Assembly: GCF_041296385.1 (NCBI RefSeq)
Contig: NC_091013.1
Coordinates: 8,074,001-8,138,000, forward strand
Direction of reading: 5' to 3'
Length of the DNA stretch: 64,000 nucleotides
DNA from: Aphelocoma coerulescens
Lineage: Eukaryota > Chordata > Aves > Passeriformes > Corvidae
In this document: one piece after another, positions 11,041 through 21,800 of the stretch
Layout: every line of letters begins with the position of its first letter
Position numbering within the stretch: position 1 is the first letter of the stretch
The notes under the pieces: model-generated
Told to the model about the DNA's origin: nothing
The model's database searches: none
Seen by the model: the letters and a program-made list of their open reading frames with translations, nothing else
Position numbers and translations under genes: made by a program

Positions 11041-11660
11041 TCGCGTAGAGCAGATGCTGGTTTGATGCTGGGAAAACTGATTAGCGAGCCCCTTCCTGGC
11101 TAGTCTGTCACGGCGCTGACAGCCCCAACGCAGGCAGCTTGTCCAGCAATAGAAAGACCATTACCAAGTGAATTTTTCATGCAGCGAGAGAGAGCGTTTC
11201 TAGCTGCTTCTATGCACTGAAAACAAATTTCCAAAAACCCACACCGCAAAGTGCCAGGGTGATAATCCACTCCTGTGCAACATTACCTTCAAATGCGTTA
11301 TCACTGGAAGTGTAAAATCCCAGCTCCTCTCCCACTGGAGCCCCACTGTCATTAATCGAAGGCTTTGCCCGGCCGGGGGCCTGTCTAACTCGCAGGGCTG
11401 GCTGTGAAACCAAGGGCATTACTGGATGATGCTGTCATGCACAGCCGTGCAGGTCCCTTTTAAGGGAGCGGTGGAGCCATTGTAGCAGCCGAGCTGAAAT
11501 CTGGTGTGTATAATTTCAAGGAAACCTATTGGCTTGCAGATGCTAAAAATCAAGATCAAGAGTTCAGGGTTAAATTCAGCTGTCGGGTTTAGATAAGCTT
11601 ATCTCCAAAAAGTGGCTTACGAGAGATCTGCTCTGGGCTGAAATGCTTAGCTGGTGACCT
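11040..11660. promoter_or_regulatory. Candidate CNE cluster, right part
   Basis: Continues the previous block. It holds TGATTAGCGAG near the left end, CATTAATCG at 11350-11358, AAATCAAGATCAAGAG near 11546-11561 and a perfect palindromic GATA site at 11591-11604. TAAT, GATA and TCF-like words occur together over 600 bp without repeats. Enhancer function is inferred from this content. Confidence 0.45.
11591..11604. promoter_or_regulatory. Palindromic GATA site AGATAAGCTTATCT
   Basis: Perfect 14-bp inverted repeat AGATAAGCTTATCT. It presents two AGATAA GATA-factor sites facing each other with a 2-bp centre. Paired GATA sites are bound by the N- and C-terminal zinc fingers of GATA1-6 (established). 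It sits inside the strongest candidate enhancer cluster of the window. Confidence 0.45.
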
Positions 11661-12120
11661 GCAGGACTCCTTCCCACCAGGGCTTACCTCCAGATCCGCA
11701 TGTCTCCTGCGTTTCGGATGCTAAAGCCGTGGTGGGGAGGCAGGGGGTGGATAGCATGTCAGGACAGCTGCGTGCTGGCCCCAGGCCTCCAGCAGATTTA
11801 TGCGCTTTCACTTGGCCTGGGTGTCCCAAAGAGAGCAGCGAGTGGCGAGCGCTGTGGTTTTGTTATTACACAGAGGCCTGCTCTGGCAAAAAGGGAAAAT
11901 TAGAGAATTTTTTCCAAGCATTCTTTTCCACTCTCTGGGAAAAAAAAAAACAACCAAAAAACAACAAACAACAAAACAGGCAAGCCTGTAATCAGCTGCA
12001 GGAGTGGAACAGCCCTCTTAATTTATTTTAAAGTGTCCTTCAGGACTGTCTGCTTAATAAGCACGCTCCACGGCGCTGCGCTCCCCAAGGGCGGAAAGGC
12101 GCCGCTGCCTGGGAAACTCG
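11661..12120. other. Unique non-coding sequence
   Basis: No gene seen. An A-rich run with C interruptions occupies about 11940-11980. Otherwise the sequence is balanced and non-repetitive. Confidence 0.5.
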
Positions 12121-12136
12121 TTTTTTTTTTTTTTTT
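12121..12136 (+). repeat. Poly(T) tract, 16 nt
   Basis: Short uninterrupted T run next to GC-rich sequence. No retroposon body recognised. Confidence 0.9.
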
Positions 12137-15100
12137 CCCCAGCATTGGATGCCCTCTGCTTCATCCCACCAGCTACTGGAGAAGGGAATTGTGCACCTAA
12201 AGGAAGCAGGACGGCTGTGGGAAGCAGCTGCTGTGGGAGGGGCAGCCCCGTGTTGGGGATGCTGAGGAGGGGGGCTGGCACACGGGAGGTGCCACGGCTG
12301 CAGAGGATTGTGGTGACAGCGTGTCTGACCCCAGCCCTGCGCTCGAGGGAGCTGCTTAAAGGCACTGCAAATTTTGAGGTGTGCAGCAGTTGAGCTGCCT
12401 GTGTCACAGCAGCTGTTTGATCCTACCAGAGGTGTCTGCAGCACATGGATGTGACACATTTCTGGGAAGGGCAGTAAATGGGAATAAAGGTCAGCTGATC
12501 AATCATCTCGCAGTCTAGTGGTGTGGTGACCTTTGTAGGGAAAAATAAATCAATCGCTTTAACCTGACCCTATTTTTAAAACCTACGTAGAAGTTTCTGG
12601 GATGCAGCATAGTGACATGGCTCAGTGAGGTGCCCACTCACTCAGCCAGCCTGCTACCGTGAGAAATTAAGATAGAAGCAATAAAACAAGTCTGGAAGGT
12701 TGCCAGCAGCAGGAAGGCAGTGAGGAGAACAGGGCCCTTTTCAGGTTAGATGTGAGGTACATGGACACCCCTCTGGGTGTGGTCAGTACCCACTCTTGCC
12801 TGCCACTAGCCTCCCCAGGCAGGGACCTCCTCCAAAGAGAGGCCCAAGCTGCTCCACATCTCCCAGGGGATCCCCTCTCAGAGCTGATACATCCAAGCAG
12901 TGCTCCAGGCACTCAGTGCCACCCCCGCCATGGGTGCCAGCAGCTCCCTATGTCCCCTGGCACAGCACACTGGAGCTGCCACCTCCAAGAGAATCCCACA
13001 CCCAACATTTTCTCACAGTGTGTGATTTCTGTGCAGCGACACAGACAAACGTGTGCCTGAGAGAAAGTTACATTTTGGCCAAAATTCAAAGCATCCTGTA
13101 TTGGGTGTATTGAAATGCAGTAATGTGAGTCATTGCCACGGTGCTCTTGCTACCTTAAAATGATCCAGAAATGCTTGAGAGACTGAAAATTAGATATTTC
13201 ATCTTAAAGAAAAAAAAAAAAAGAAGAGAGACTTTAAGGGTCTGGGAAAACCAGTTTAAACTTTTAACATTCCCTATGTTTTTCTTTCCCTTTCTTACTT
13301 AAAGGCAGACTAAAAAATTCTGGCAAAGAATTTATTTTGAAAAAACAGTTTTTGCAATATCTAAGAATGATAGGAACATTCTCAAATCTTTAAAATCCCA
13401 ACAGGCCCTTGCTGATAGTGTCACTGAGAGAAATCCAGATGCTGCAGCAGGGAGATCCTGAAAACAAAATGTCCTTCAGCTCCTGTGTCCAGCTCCAGCC
13501 ACACAAAAGCCTTCAGCTGAGAAAGTAAAAACGAGACTCAAGAAATGAAGTATTTTTTTCTCCCTAAACCCCGTAGTTTTTCAAATATTGCTGTATGGAA
13601 GCCTGATGGAGATAATTCCTGAGCTAGTCACTGATTTGCCCCACAAGGGAAGAGCTTTCTTGAAGACAGTTTTACATTGACATTATTTCCCTTATATTTT
13701 AAGGGCCAACATTTTTTATGGTGGTGGCAGTGTATTTTCATAGATTTTTTTTTTTTTTCTGGAAATGAAAGACAGTTTATTATGCAATCAGAGAAATCTG
13801 AGACATGGGGCCTGAGGAACAAAATGCCACCCCATATCACAACTAAACTTGTGATAAAACTGTAGCGTTTGGGGTCTCTATCTCAAGGCCAATCTGCTGC
13901 ACTGAGTTTCTGTGTCCCATTCTCCTGTGGTGCTGGTGTGTAAAGGTCTCGTGAGGCACCTGATCAGTAGCAGTCTCTTCCTGCCAAAAATAAATGGGAA
14001 GAAGGGAGCTTAACTCCAGCGGGACCTGGTTAATCTGTGCTTAGATTATCTCAGTTGTGCCCAGGATTAGGAAACACTTTAGCAGGGACTAATTTTACCC
14101 GGTGGACAGCAGCCTGTCTGACTTCTTAATCCCATCCCTTGACTCCCAGGACTTGACTTCCAAGACAGACGGGTCCCGAGCACCCGGCAGCCAGGCCCTG
14201 TCCACATGGGGCTCTGTCTCGCTGTGGGGTTGTGGTGGGGAGCCGCGATGCAGTTTCAGGTCTTTTGCACAGCATTACTCTGCCTTTGGTCTTCCTTGCT
14301 TCCTTCTTTCACCTCCTTCTCCACTAACCAGGAATCAGGCAGAAGGCTCTGAGCACTGAGCAAAGCGTTAGGCAGGACAAGGCAGGGCTGTGTTAATTAC
14401 CCTGATTTTCTGAAGAGACGCCGTGGTGGAAGATGAAAGGGAAAACAGCTGATGTGAGAGCATTTCTTTCTGCCAAGTGATGCTTTGAGAAGGTCTCCAG
14501 TGGTATTTCCGTGGTAGTGTAACTGAGTTGGGTGCCCTGAACCTCAGACAACGTTCTGGGAAGGTAACTTCATCCAGCCTCTGCCTTCCAGAAAGGAAAA
14601 CAACTCAGTGCACAGCTGCAGTGGAAATCCCCCACTTCAGGGGAAACAAGGAAAAAAACTCCATCAAACCAAACAAATAATACTAAAATCCCATGTTTTT
14701 TTTCTTGTTTCAAGAGAAAGAAAACGGTTTTTTGCACTTTCTGGCAATTAAAAAAGCCCCAAAACCCCAAGAGGATGTTGCTAGTAAAAAACAATGCAAA
14801 AACCCTCACTGATTTCTTATTTGCAAAATTGGAGGAATTTAGAGCAGCTGAATTTGGGAAGCAAAGTAGAGGTTTGCAAGTATGAAACACTCATGTGGCT
14901 GGCATCCAGCAGCTCCCCTGCCGGGGAGGAAAAGCCTCTAACACAGATTATCCAGCAGTTTATGCAGCTCAGCTTCAGCGGGGAGACCTTTACGACAGCA
15001 AACCTCCCAACAGCTCCGGTTATGAAACCCCAGGGCTCATCCCTGCCGGTGCCTCCTGCAGAGGCTGCCTCCTCCCCAGCCTCCCCCTTCCCAAGGCTGT

Positions 15101-16740
15101 GCAATTCCCAAACTCGGACAGGGCCCAAAAGCACTGCTGAGCCGTAATTGGTGCCTGAGGTGAGAATTAGAGGCCCTTGAGAGAAAGGCAAAAAGAAAAA
15201 CAAAACCCCAGCCCCAAACAAATCAGCAAAGCAGCAGCAACAGCGAACAACTCCTGCGTGATGTAAAGACTTGAAAGAGGCAATAAGTAAAGTCAATTAG
15301 CCCACAGACTTTGCCCTGGCTTATATGGAGCCAGCCTGGTAGAAAGAAGGGCAAACCCAAAACCCATTAGCCCCAAAAGCATCACTTCTTCCTACTCTAA
15401 AATACCCACTAAAAGGAAAAAAAATACCAAAATGAGCAGGGGTGGCAGAGGTGATGCCAGGAAGAAAAGGGGAGCAGAAGGGCAGGTCCTGCTGGGGGAA
15501 CAGGCTGATGGGGAGGAAGGAGCCCCACTGACCAACAATGGACCTCCCCTCCTGCTCAGGAGGGACCCCTCACCCGCGGGGGTGGCTTTGCAATCGTGCT
15601 CCAAGCGCCCATGCCCGGGGTGTGCCGGTAGCACCAAAGGCGTTTCCAAGGGATGGGGGAGCTGCTTTGCCACCATCCCTCCCTGGCCCTGCTCCGTGTC
15701 CAGCCGGCAGGTCACTGCTGCCCAAGGGGGATGTGGCAGGGAAAGAGCCAGTCGTTCAAGTGTTTAAGGCCAAGGTTAGGAAAGATCAGACCTCCCAGAG
15801 CTCCAACTCTTTTAATCAGGATTTGCAGTTGTGAATTCACTGTTGAGGCCATTAACTGTCCCTCCTCCGTCTTGCCACCCTCATATCCTTTACAAGAATG
15901 CTCTTTTGGTAGCCCATAGGTACCTTTGCACATCCTACCCTTAATAGAAATTACCTAAAAACCACGGAGCTTTGGGACCCAGATACTCAATATGCTTCTG
16001 TGCTAAACATGCCACAGTGTCTCTTAACTCCTGACAACCATTATCCAGCTGCTAAATGAGTCTTATTATGAGCAATTTTTGTAAATCATATTTGAAAGCT
16101 TAAAGTCAGAACGAAGAAAAAAAATGGATCTCGGGTCATGAACTGCAGCAACACCTGGCAGGTTGGTTAAAAAAAAGAGAGAAAAGCTAGGAAAATTGTT
16201 GACACAAGATCCTGGGGTGATACTTTACAGACATCAACATGTATGTCACACCCAAGCCCAGGGCAGGGCTTACCCAGCCCTCCGGCTGCAGCGCTGACAC
16301 CCATCGCAGCTGCCTGACACCGCATCCTGCACCTTTGCAGGAACCTCTCAGCAGCTAAGCTCGGGACGTGCCAAAACCCAAAAGATTTTGAGACAGGACA
16401 CAATCTGGAGGGGTTTTTATCGACCAAAAGTATTTCCAGTCCAAGGAAGGCGGGGGCAGACAGCCTCTGTATCGGCAGCAGCATGGTGTTAGTTGGCAAC
16501 TCTCCCCCTTTTGCCTCCGGTGCTTGGCGAGTCTCCGCAGCTCTGCTGTTGCAGGTGAGCGAGGTGCCGAGCAGGGGAGCAGATAAACGATGTGTGTTGT
16601 GGCCCTGGGCTGGTGCCGGCGTGTGCTGTGTCATTGGATTTAGAGCCGTGCACGGGCCATTGTGCTGTTCTGAGCCGTGGGTTTTGGCCATCACTGATTA
16701 AGAGCCCTCCGGCGGTGACTTTAACGAGCTGGGTAGCGGG
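12137..16740. other. Unique non-coding sequence, no gene seen
   Basis: About 4.6 kb without a supportable exon or transposon. Short A or T runs occur near 13209-13223 and 13747-13760. The stretch at 12480-12600 has TCAATCATC, AAATAAATCAATCG and similar words and might be regulatory, but the signal is thin. The interval 15.4-15.75 kb is GC-rich. Open frames up to about 175 codons (near 16.2-16.7 kb) have no recognisable domain. Confidence 0.5.
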
Positions 16741-17019
16741 TACTTGTCACTGTCGCTGCAGAGGGTAGGACGGGGGGATGGGCCAGCACTGTACCCAGCA
16801 TCCAGACGGTCTTCTCCGGCTTTGCTGGAGCCCAAAGAATTTGTGTGTGTGTGAGGCACAGGGCGGCAGAGCGGTCCCTGGGGCCAGCTGGGTCTGCGGG
16901 TGGCATCCCCCTGCCCGGGGAGCGTGGCAAGGAGGGGCAGCCCGGCGGGAGCGGGAGGGTGTTGGAGTGGCAGCGGGAGCACTTGGATTGTCAGGCGTCA
17001 TCAAAGCCAGTGCCTCGGG

Positions 17020-17060
17020 AAAAAAAAAAAAAAAAAGAAAAAAGAAAAAAAAAAAAAAGA

Positions 17061-17090
<30 letters not shown>
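17020..17090 (+). repeat. A-rich (A)nG low-complexity tract
   Basis: About 70 nt of A broken by single G residues at intervals of roughly 4-19 nt. It produces poly-Lys frames on + and poly-Phe frames on -, which accounts for several long open frames here. It may be a decayed retroposon tail, but no body is recognisable upstream. Confidence 0.93.
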
Positions 17091-17091
<1 letters not shown>

Positions 17092-17320
17092 GCGGCAGGG
17101 AGGCAGGAGGCCGGGGGAGCCGTGCAGGTGTGACAAATTAAAGATTAGCCCTGCCGCGCACGGGGATGCTCCGCGCGGGCTGTGCCCCCGCCGCCGCCGG
17201 GCGTTTGTCTCACGCTGCCGCGGCCTCCGGCTGGAGCAGCGCAGCCGCTGCCCTTGTCCCGGCTGTCCCCGCGCCGTCCCCGAGTGTCCCTTCGCCAGCC
17301 CCCTTCCAGCTACACCCACT
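17091..17320. other. CpG-rich block
   Basis: Very GC-rich and CpG-dense sequence directly after the A-rich tract, including a GCC triplet run and CCGCGCACGG and CCGCGCGGGC-type words. It could be a small CpG island. No TATA box, splice donor following an open frame, or other promoter landmark is convincing. Confidence 0.4.
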
Positions 17321-17810
17321 CATTAGCAGTTCACGACTTGCAGCCTCGTCTTTGCCTGAAATCCTGCAATTACTCGGTGCGCTGGCTCAGATCTGGCTCC
17401 CGCACGGCCGTGAAACAAAGGCGAGTGGGAACAGGCAGCCCAGCTGCCGCCAGCCCCGCAGCCATCCCCGGGCGGGCAGCTCGGCGATGGGGGGCACAGG
17501 TAGGGTTCAGGTTTCAGGCTGAAATTAAAGCAGGAAGGGAATGGATCATCCATGAGCTGTAAAACAAGAGGAGGTTTTGTTTTATTTAATGTGAGGCCAT
17601 TTTGGCCGATGTAAAATATCTATCAAAATGGAGACAGAAAACAGTTCTGCCCGAAAACGTCGGGGCCAAACTGGCTTTGAGACTTGCATAGTCCTGAGCC
17701 AATTAAAATGTCATAATAATGCAATCTCAAAAAAAGACACGGTGTCTGCTAGTTATGAGACACAGGCAAGAAAAGGAATCATTCCCCAGTTAGAAGTGTT
17801 TATCCAAGTG
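17321..17810. promoter_or_regulatory. Candidate conserved non-coding element
   Basis: Contains CACTCATTAGCAG, CTGCAATTACTCGG, GGCCATTTTGGCC, CCAATTAAAATGTC and ATAATAATGCAATC words with retained CpGs. GGCCATTTTGGCC resembles YY1 core sequence and half-palindromic NFI-type words. No repeat. An open frame at 17.6-17.8 kb is short and anonymous. Enhancer reading is inference. Confidence 0.38.
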
Positions 17811-18639
17811 GCTCTCCATGAGAAAATCAGCCAGTGAAAAGGGAGAGGGAATACCCCAAAAGCAGCAGTAGCCTAGATGCAAGTCTGTGCTCTGCTCCGT
17901 GTTCACACTGCCTGTGCTGGTGTCCCTGGAGTTCTCCAGGAGTTCAGGGAGCTCTTTGCAGGTCTAGGAAGGTCCTGCCTGCACTGCAGGTCTTGTGCTT
18001 TGGGGTGGCTTCATTGCAAATGACAGTTTTAGCCTCTTTGTTGAATTTCCCAGCCTTGATGAGTCTTTGGGAGACATGTGTCCCCCAGGTATATCAGCAG
18101 TAATGGAAAGTGCCACTGTCACTACAGGCACTAACTCATCATTTTGATGACCCATCGATCCCTGGAAGAGTCGAGTGGAGGGTAAAATAAATGTGGTTTG
18201 CTGGGACAGGAAGAGAGGAGGAGAATACTGAAGGCATTTTGCTTCACTGGCCACTGAAATGAATGGAAAACTGGCCACTGGCTGCAGTGGACATAGGGCT
18301 GGACTGTGCCCATGTTCAACCAAAGAGACATGCTGAAAGACAACTCCCCAGCAGCCATCCCCTGCTAGAGGGAATCCCAGCTGTGTCCCTCTGGAGCTGC
18401 CCAGAGGTGCCAAGGCTTGTGCTTGGTAATGCCTTGCTCTTTGGAGAATCCCAGACCTGCCTGGTGTGAGAGGGGAACTCCCACACACTCCCCAAACTGC
18501 AAGAGGCTTCCAGGGCCAGTGGAGAAGACTGAGGCTCCCACTCTGGCCAGCAGAGCTGTACAGTGGGTGCTGGGGAGCAGGAGTTTCCCGGAGGGAGCTG
18601 ATTCCAGCCGATGCTGCAGGCTGCAGTGAGCCCCGGAGG

Positions 18640-18800
18640 CCATCCCCTCTCCTGGGCTGCCACAGCCAAGTGCTGAGCTGGAGCTCATTAGTCCTGCTGT
18701 GAGGGAAGCTAATTAGCTCGGGGAAAACGCTGTGCTAATTTGCCTAACCGGCTTTGGGGACCAAGGTTAACGCTGCCAAGCAGGCTTGGACACTCTGCCT
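18640..18800. promoter_or_regulatory. Homeodomain-site cluster
   Basis: Within about 100 bp: CTCATTAGTCC (near 18684), a perfect palindrome AGCTAATTAGCT (18707-18718) and GCTAATTTGCC (near 18733). Closely spaced ATTA cores are typical targets of homeodomain proteins. No repeat or coding frame explains them. Confidence 0.4.
18707..18718. promoter_or_regulatory. Palindromic homeodomain site AGCTAATTAGCT
   Basis: Perfect 12-bp palindrome centred on TAATTA, the sequence bound by many Antp-type and paired-type homeodomains, including as dimers (established knowledge). Flanked by further ATTA cores. Confidence 0.4.
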
Positions 18801-21800
18801 CTGGCTGGGGCTCTGCCTCCCGCAGCCCATGGGCTCCAGAGCGGCTTTGAACGTGTTACCCCTGCTCTTTCGAGGCCATGTGAGCTCAGGTCTCCTGGCA
18901 GGGGGGACTGTCATCCTGAGGCAGCTCCGGCACCACTGTGATGCCAGCCGGTCCCACTCGGCAGGCAGATGGAATAGCCTCAGCTCTTCGCTGCAGGCGC
19001 GGGCACAGCGGGGTGAGTGTCTCTGTGCCAAGCAGAGGTGCCGTGGCCGTGCCTTCCTGTGGCTGCCACACAGCTCAGTGCAGGATTTACAGCCGGTGTG
19101 GCCATCCCTTCACACCCCTTTCCCCCGTCCAGGTGCCCCCTGCTTCCATGTTGCACACTGATTGCTCCACAGGCCGGGGCTCTGAGAGGGCCTCGTCTTT
19201 TCCGTTCTTTATCAGTCCCCCTTGTCTTGCAAGAGTGTAGAACTTGGACAGGGCAATTTGAACAGCGTGTGGAGCAGATGGAAGCAGGTCCCTGCCTGTG
19301 GCCAGGTGGAGGGAGCACTCAGCAGGCAGAGGCTGGGCATGGCAAGCTGAGAAGGGGCTCCTGGCTCCACGAAACGCAGCTCCCTCTCTCCTCCCTCTCC
19401 ACGTAATGCTAAAGCAATTGGTGTCGATGGCTTTTGAATGAGTGTTTTTGGCATGCAAGCAGGAGGCTGCCCCCTGCTCCCCCACCCCACGGGAAGCCAA
19501 GCTTGGTTCAGCACGATTTACAGCAAGAGAGAGAAAGGAAGAGAAACACGTACAGCAAAGAGGCAGGGAGAGAAAAACAGGAGCAGGATAATCTTCAATG
19601 CAAGCTTGCAAGCTGGTCTAAAAATAGAAGGTGAACTGTTCCCCAGTAATTAGCCAGGAGATGGTTTTATTTGCAGCAGTGAGATTTTAGCAGCAATGCT
19701 TTTGGCAGGAGGAGATGGGAATGTCCCAGCAGCTCTAACCTTGCAGAACAGGAGGAGACTTGTCTCCCCTTGCCAAGGGACAATCCCCACAGAGCACAGG
19801 CAAATGTGGGCTCAGGCGTGAGCACATTCACATCTTCCTCTGCCTGCCTGGACAGAGGGAGCAAGAGGGCAGCGGAAAAGAGGTAACCCCTCCACCATGG
19901 CCTGCTGTCTGTCTGGGATTAGATGCTCCTCAGCTTTTGCTCTGGAAGAAATGAATAAGTCCTTTTACAGGGGGAGGAGACAGCAGCATCCTGGCATAAG
20001 GGCTTGGTCCCTAAAGGGGTTCAAGCAAGGACAAGCCATGCCTGAGGTCTCAGTGAGGAATGGCATAGGGACCCAAGCTTAGAATACAGCAAGAACTGAG
20101 CCTGAGGCCCTCCATTTGCCTGCATTCTGCAAGTCTTTGCATCCAGGGGAGGTGCTGAGGGTTGTGCCCACCCTAAACCAGCATGTTAAATCAGATAGGT
20201 GATGGATGATGAGAAGTGGGTATCAGGCTGGACTTTCCCAGCCAGCCATGGTGGACATGCAGGGTTAATGCTGGGGCTGCCGGGTACCTTCCCTTTTGGT
20301 CTTTCTTGTGGCAGCACAGACAGGAGCCTGTCCTCACCTCCAGCCCGGTGCAGGGGCTCCCCACGAGGCAATGGGCATCTCTGTGCTCCTTGCAGGAGTT
20401 GGGCTGCCGAGGGCTTGGGGTGGGACAAGTGGCAGAACTGTCCCAGCCTGGCTCTCAGGTGGCCCTTGGGTGCTGGAAGAAGTGAGAATCTTCCACTGGC
20501 TTTGCTGGAGAAGCCTAACAAAACCAGGAATAATGTTAAAATTCAGGCAAAACCCAGCATTTACATCCTGCTGCTGCTTACAGCAGGAGTGGGACTGGGA
20601 CGGAGTCAGCATGGATCCAGGTAGTTTCATGCATTTTATGGGTTCTGACAATGCAGGATGTCAGCGGGAAAACAAAATGTAACAAAATGGAAAACAAAAG
20701 TGTGAAGAGTCACTTCAGCCCTGTGCTGGCCCTCTCCCACTGGTCCAGCCCTGCAAGCCCCAAACCCACCCACAGCCCAGAAGGAAGACAGAGAGACTGG
20801 AGGGACACTTTGACTGAGGAGGTGCAGACTGCCTAGGGGCAGCCTGTGCTGCAGTCTGACAGGACAGCCCCATGCCATGGAACCCAATGGCCCTTGGGCA
20901 GGGGATGGTCACCACTGCCCCATGTTGCACAGGTGTGTGGCGTACTGCCATCTGCATCCTGGAGGGAACAGTGTCACAGGGCTGTTGCTTTCCAGACCCA
21001 GGAGATCTGTTATCACCCTTGATAAAAGCTGGTTTTAGCAGAGCAAAAGCCCAATGGTGAGAGGACAATGATGCCATTTGACCTGCAGCCAGCAGCTCTC
21101 TCTGGGTTGGGAATCAGTCAGTTGCTGAATGAAAGAAAACAGGCTTTACATCCCATTTCAGGCAACACCCAGCCCCTGCTGTCCTCCTGTTGATTTTGTG
21201 GCTCTGCAATCATGTTTAACTTCCCATCTTTCTGTCTCCCTATTGCTGCCTGTGAGGCCTGTGCAAACAGGAGAGGAAGTGGGCTAACTGCCTCTGGAAA
21301 AGGAATGGTGATAACAGTGACGCTGGAAGAGCCATCACAGGCCAGCAGTTAGCAAACAGAGAACACAGGGAAAAGCACCCCCCTGTCCCTGGATGCTCTT
21401 CTGAAGGATTACTCGTACCCAAAGGAGGTTGTGCTGCTCCGGAGTGCCGGGCGCTGCTGATTTGTGAGTGTCCTCTCTACTGGGGCACGATTAACTGGAA
21501 AATTTACAAGCTGGGAGGTCTCTCCAGGAGCCAGTTTAAAGCCGGCGGTGCCTCTGGCTCACTCCTGCGTGGCAGAGCAGCTGTTGACACTGAGTAAAAA
21601 TTGAGGAACGGGATGGGAGCAGCCAGGGCATGTGCCTGTGCTGGTAGTGGGGATGGACGTGCAGCTGTGGTGGGGGAACGCCTTGGAGTTATGTTGGGGG
21701 TGGCTGGAGAGCCTCCAAGTTGTGCCCCTGCTGCCTTTGGGGCAGGAGGGGTGTTTGCTGTGAGGCCCTGAGTTCAGGAGGTTGTGTGGGGCTTCGCTGC

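Noticed and set aside
16747..17326. Overlapping long frames on both strands with poly-Lys or poly-Phe
   Set aside because: They cross the A-rich tract and CpG-rich block, which lack stop codons by composition.
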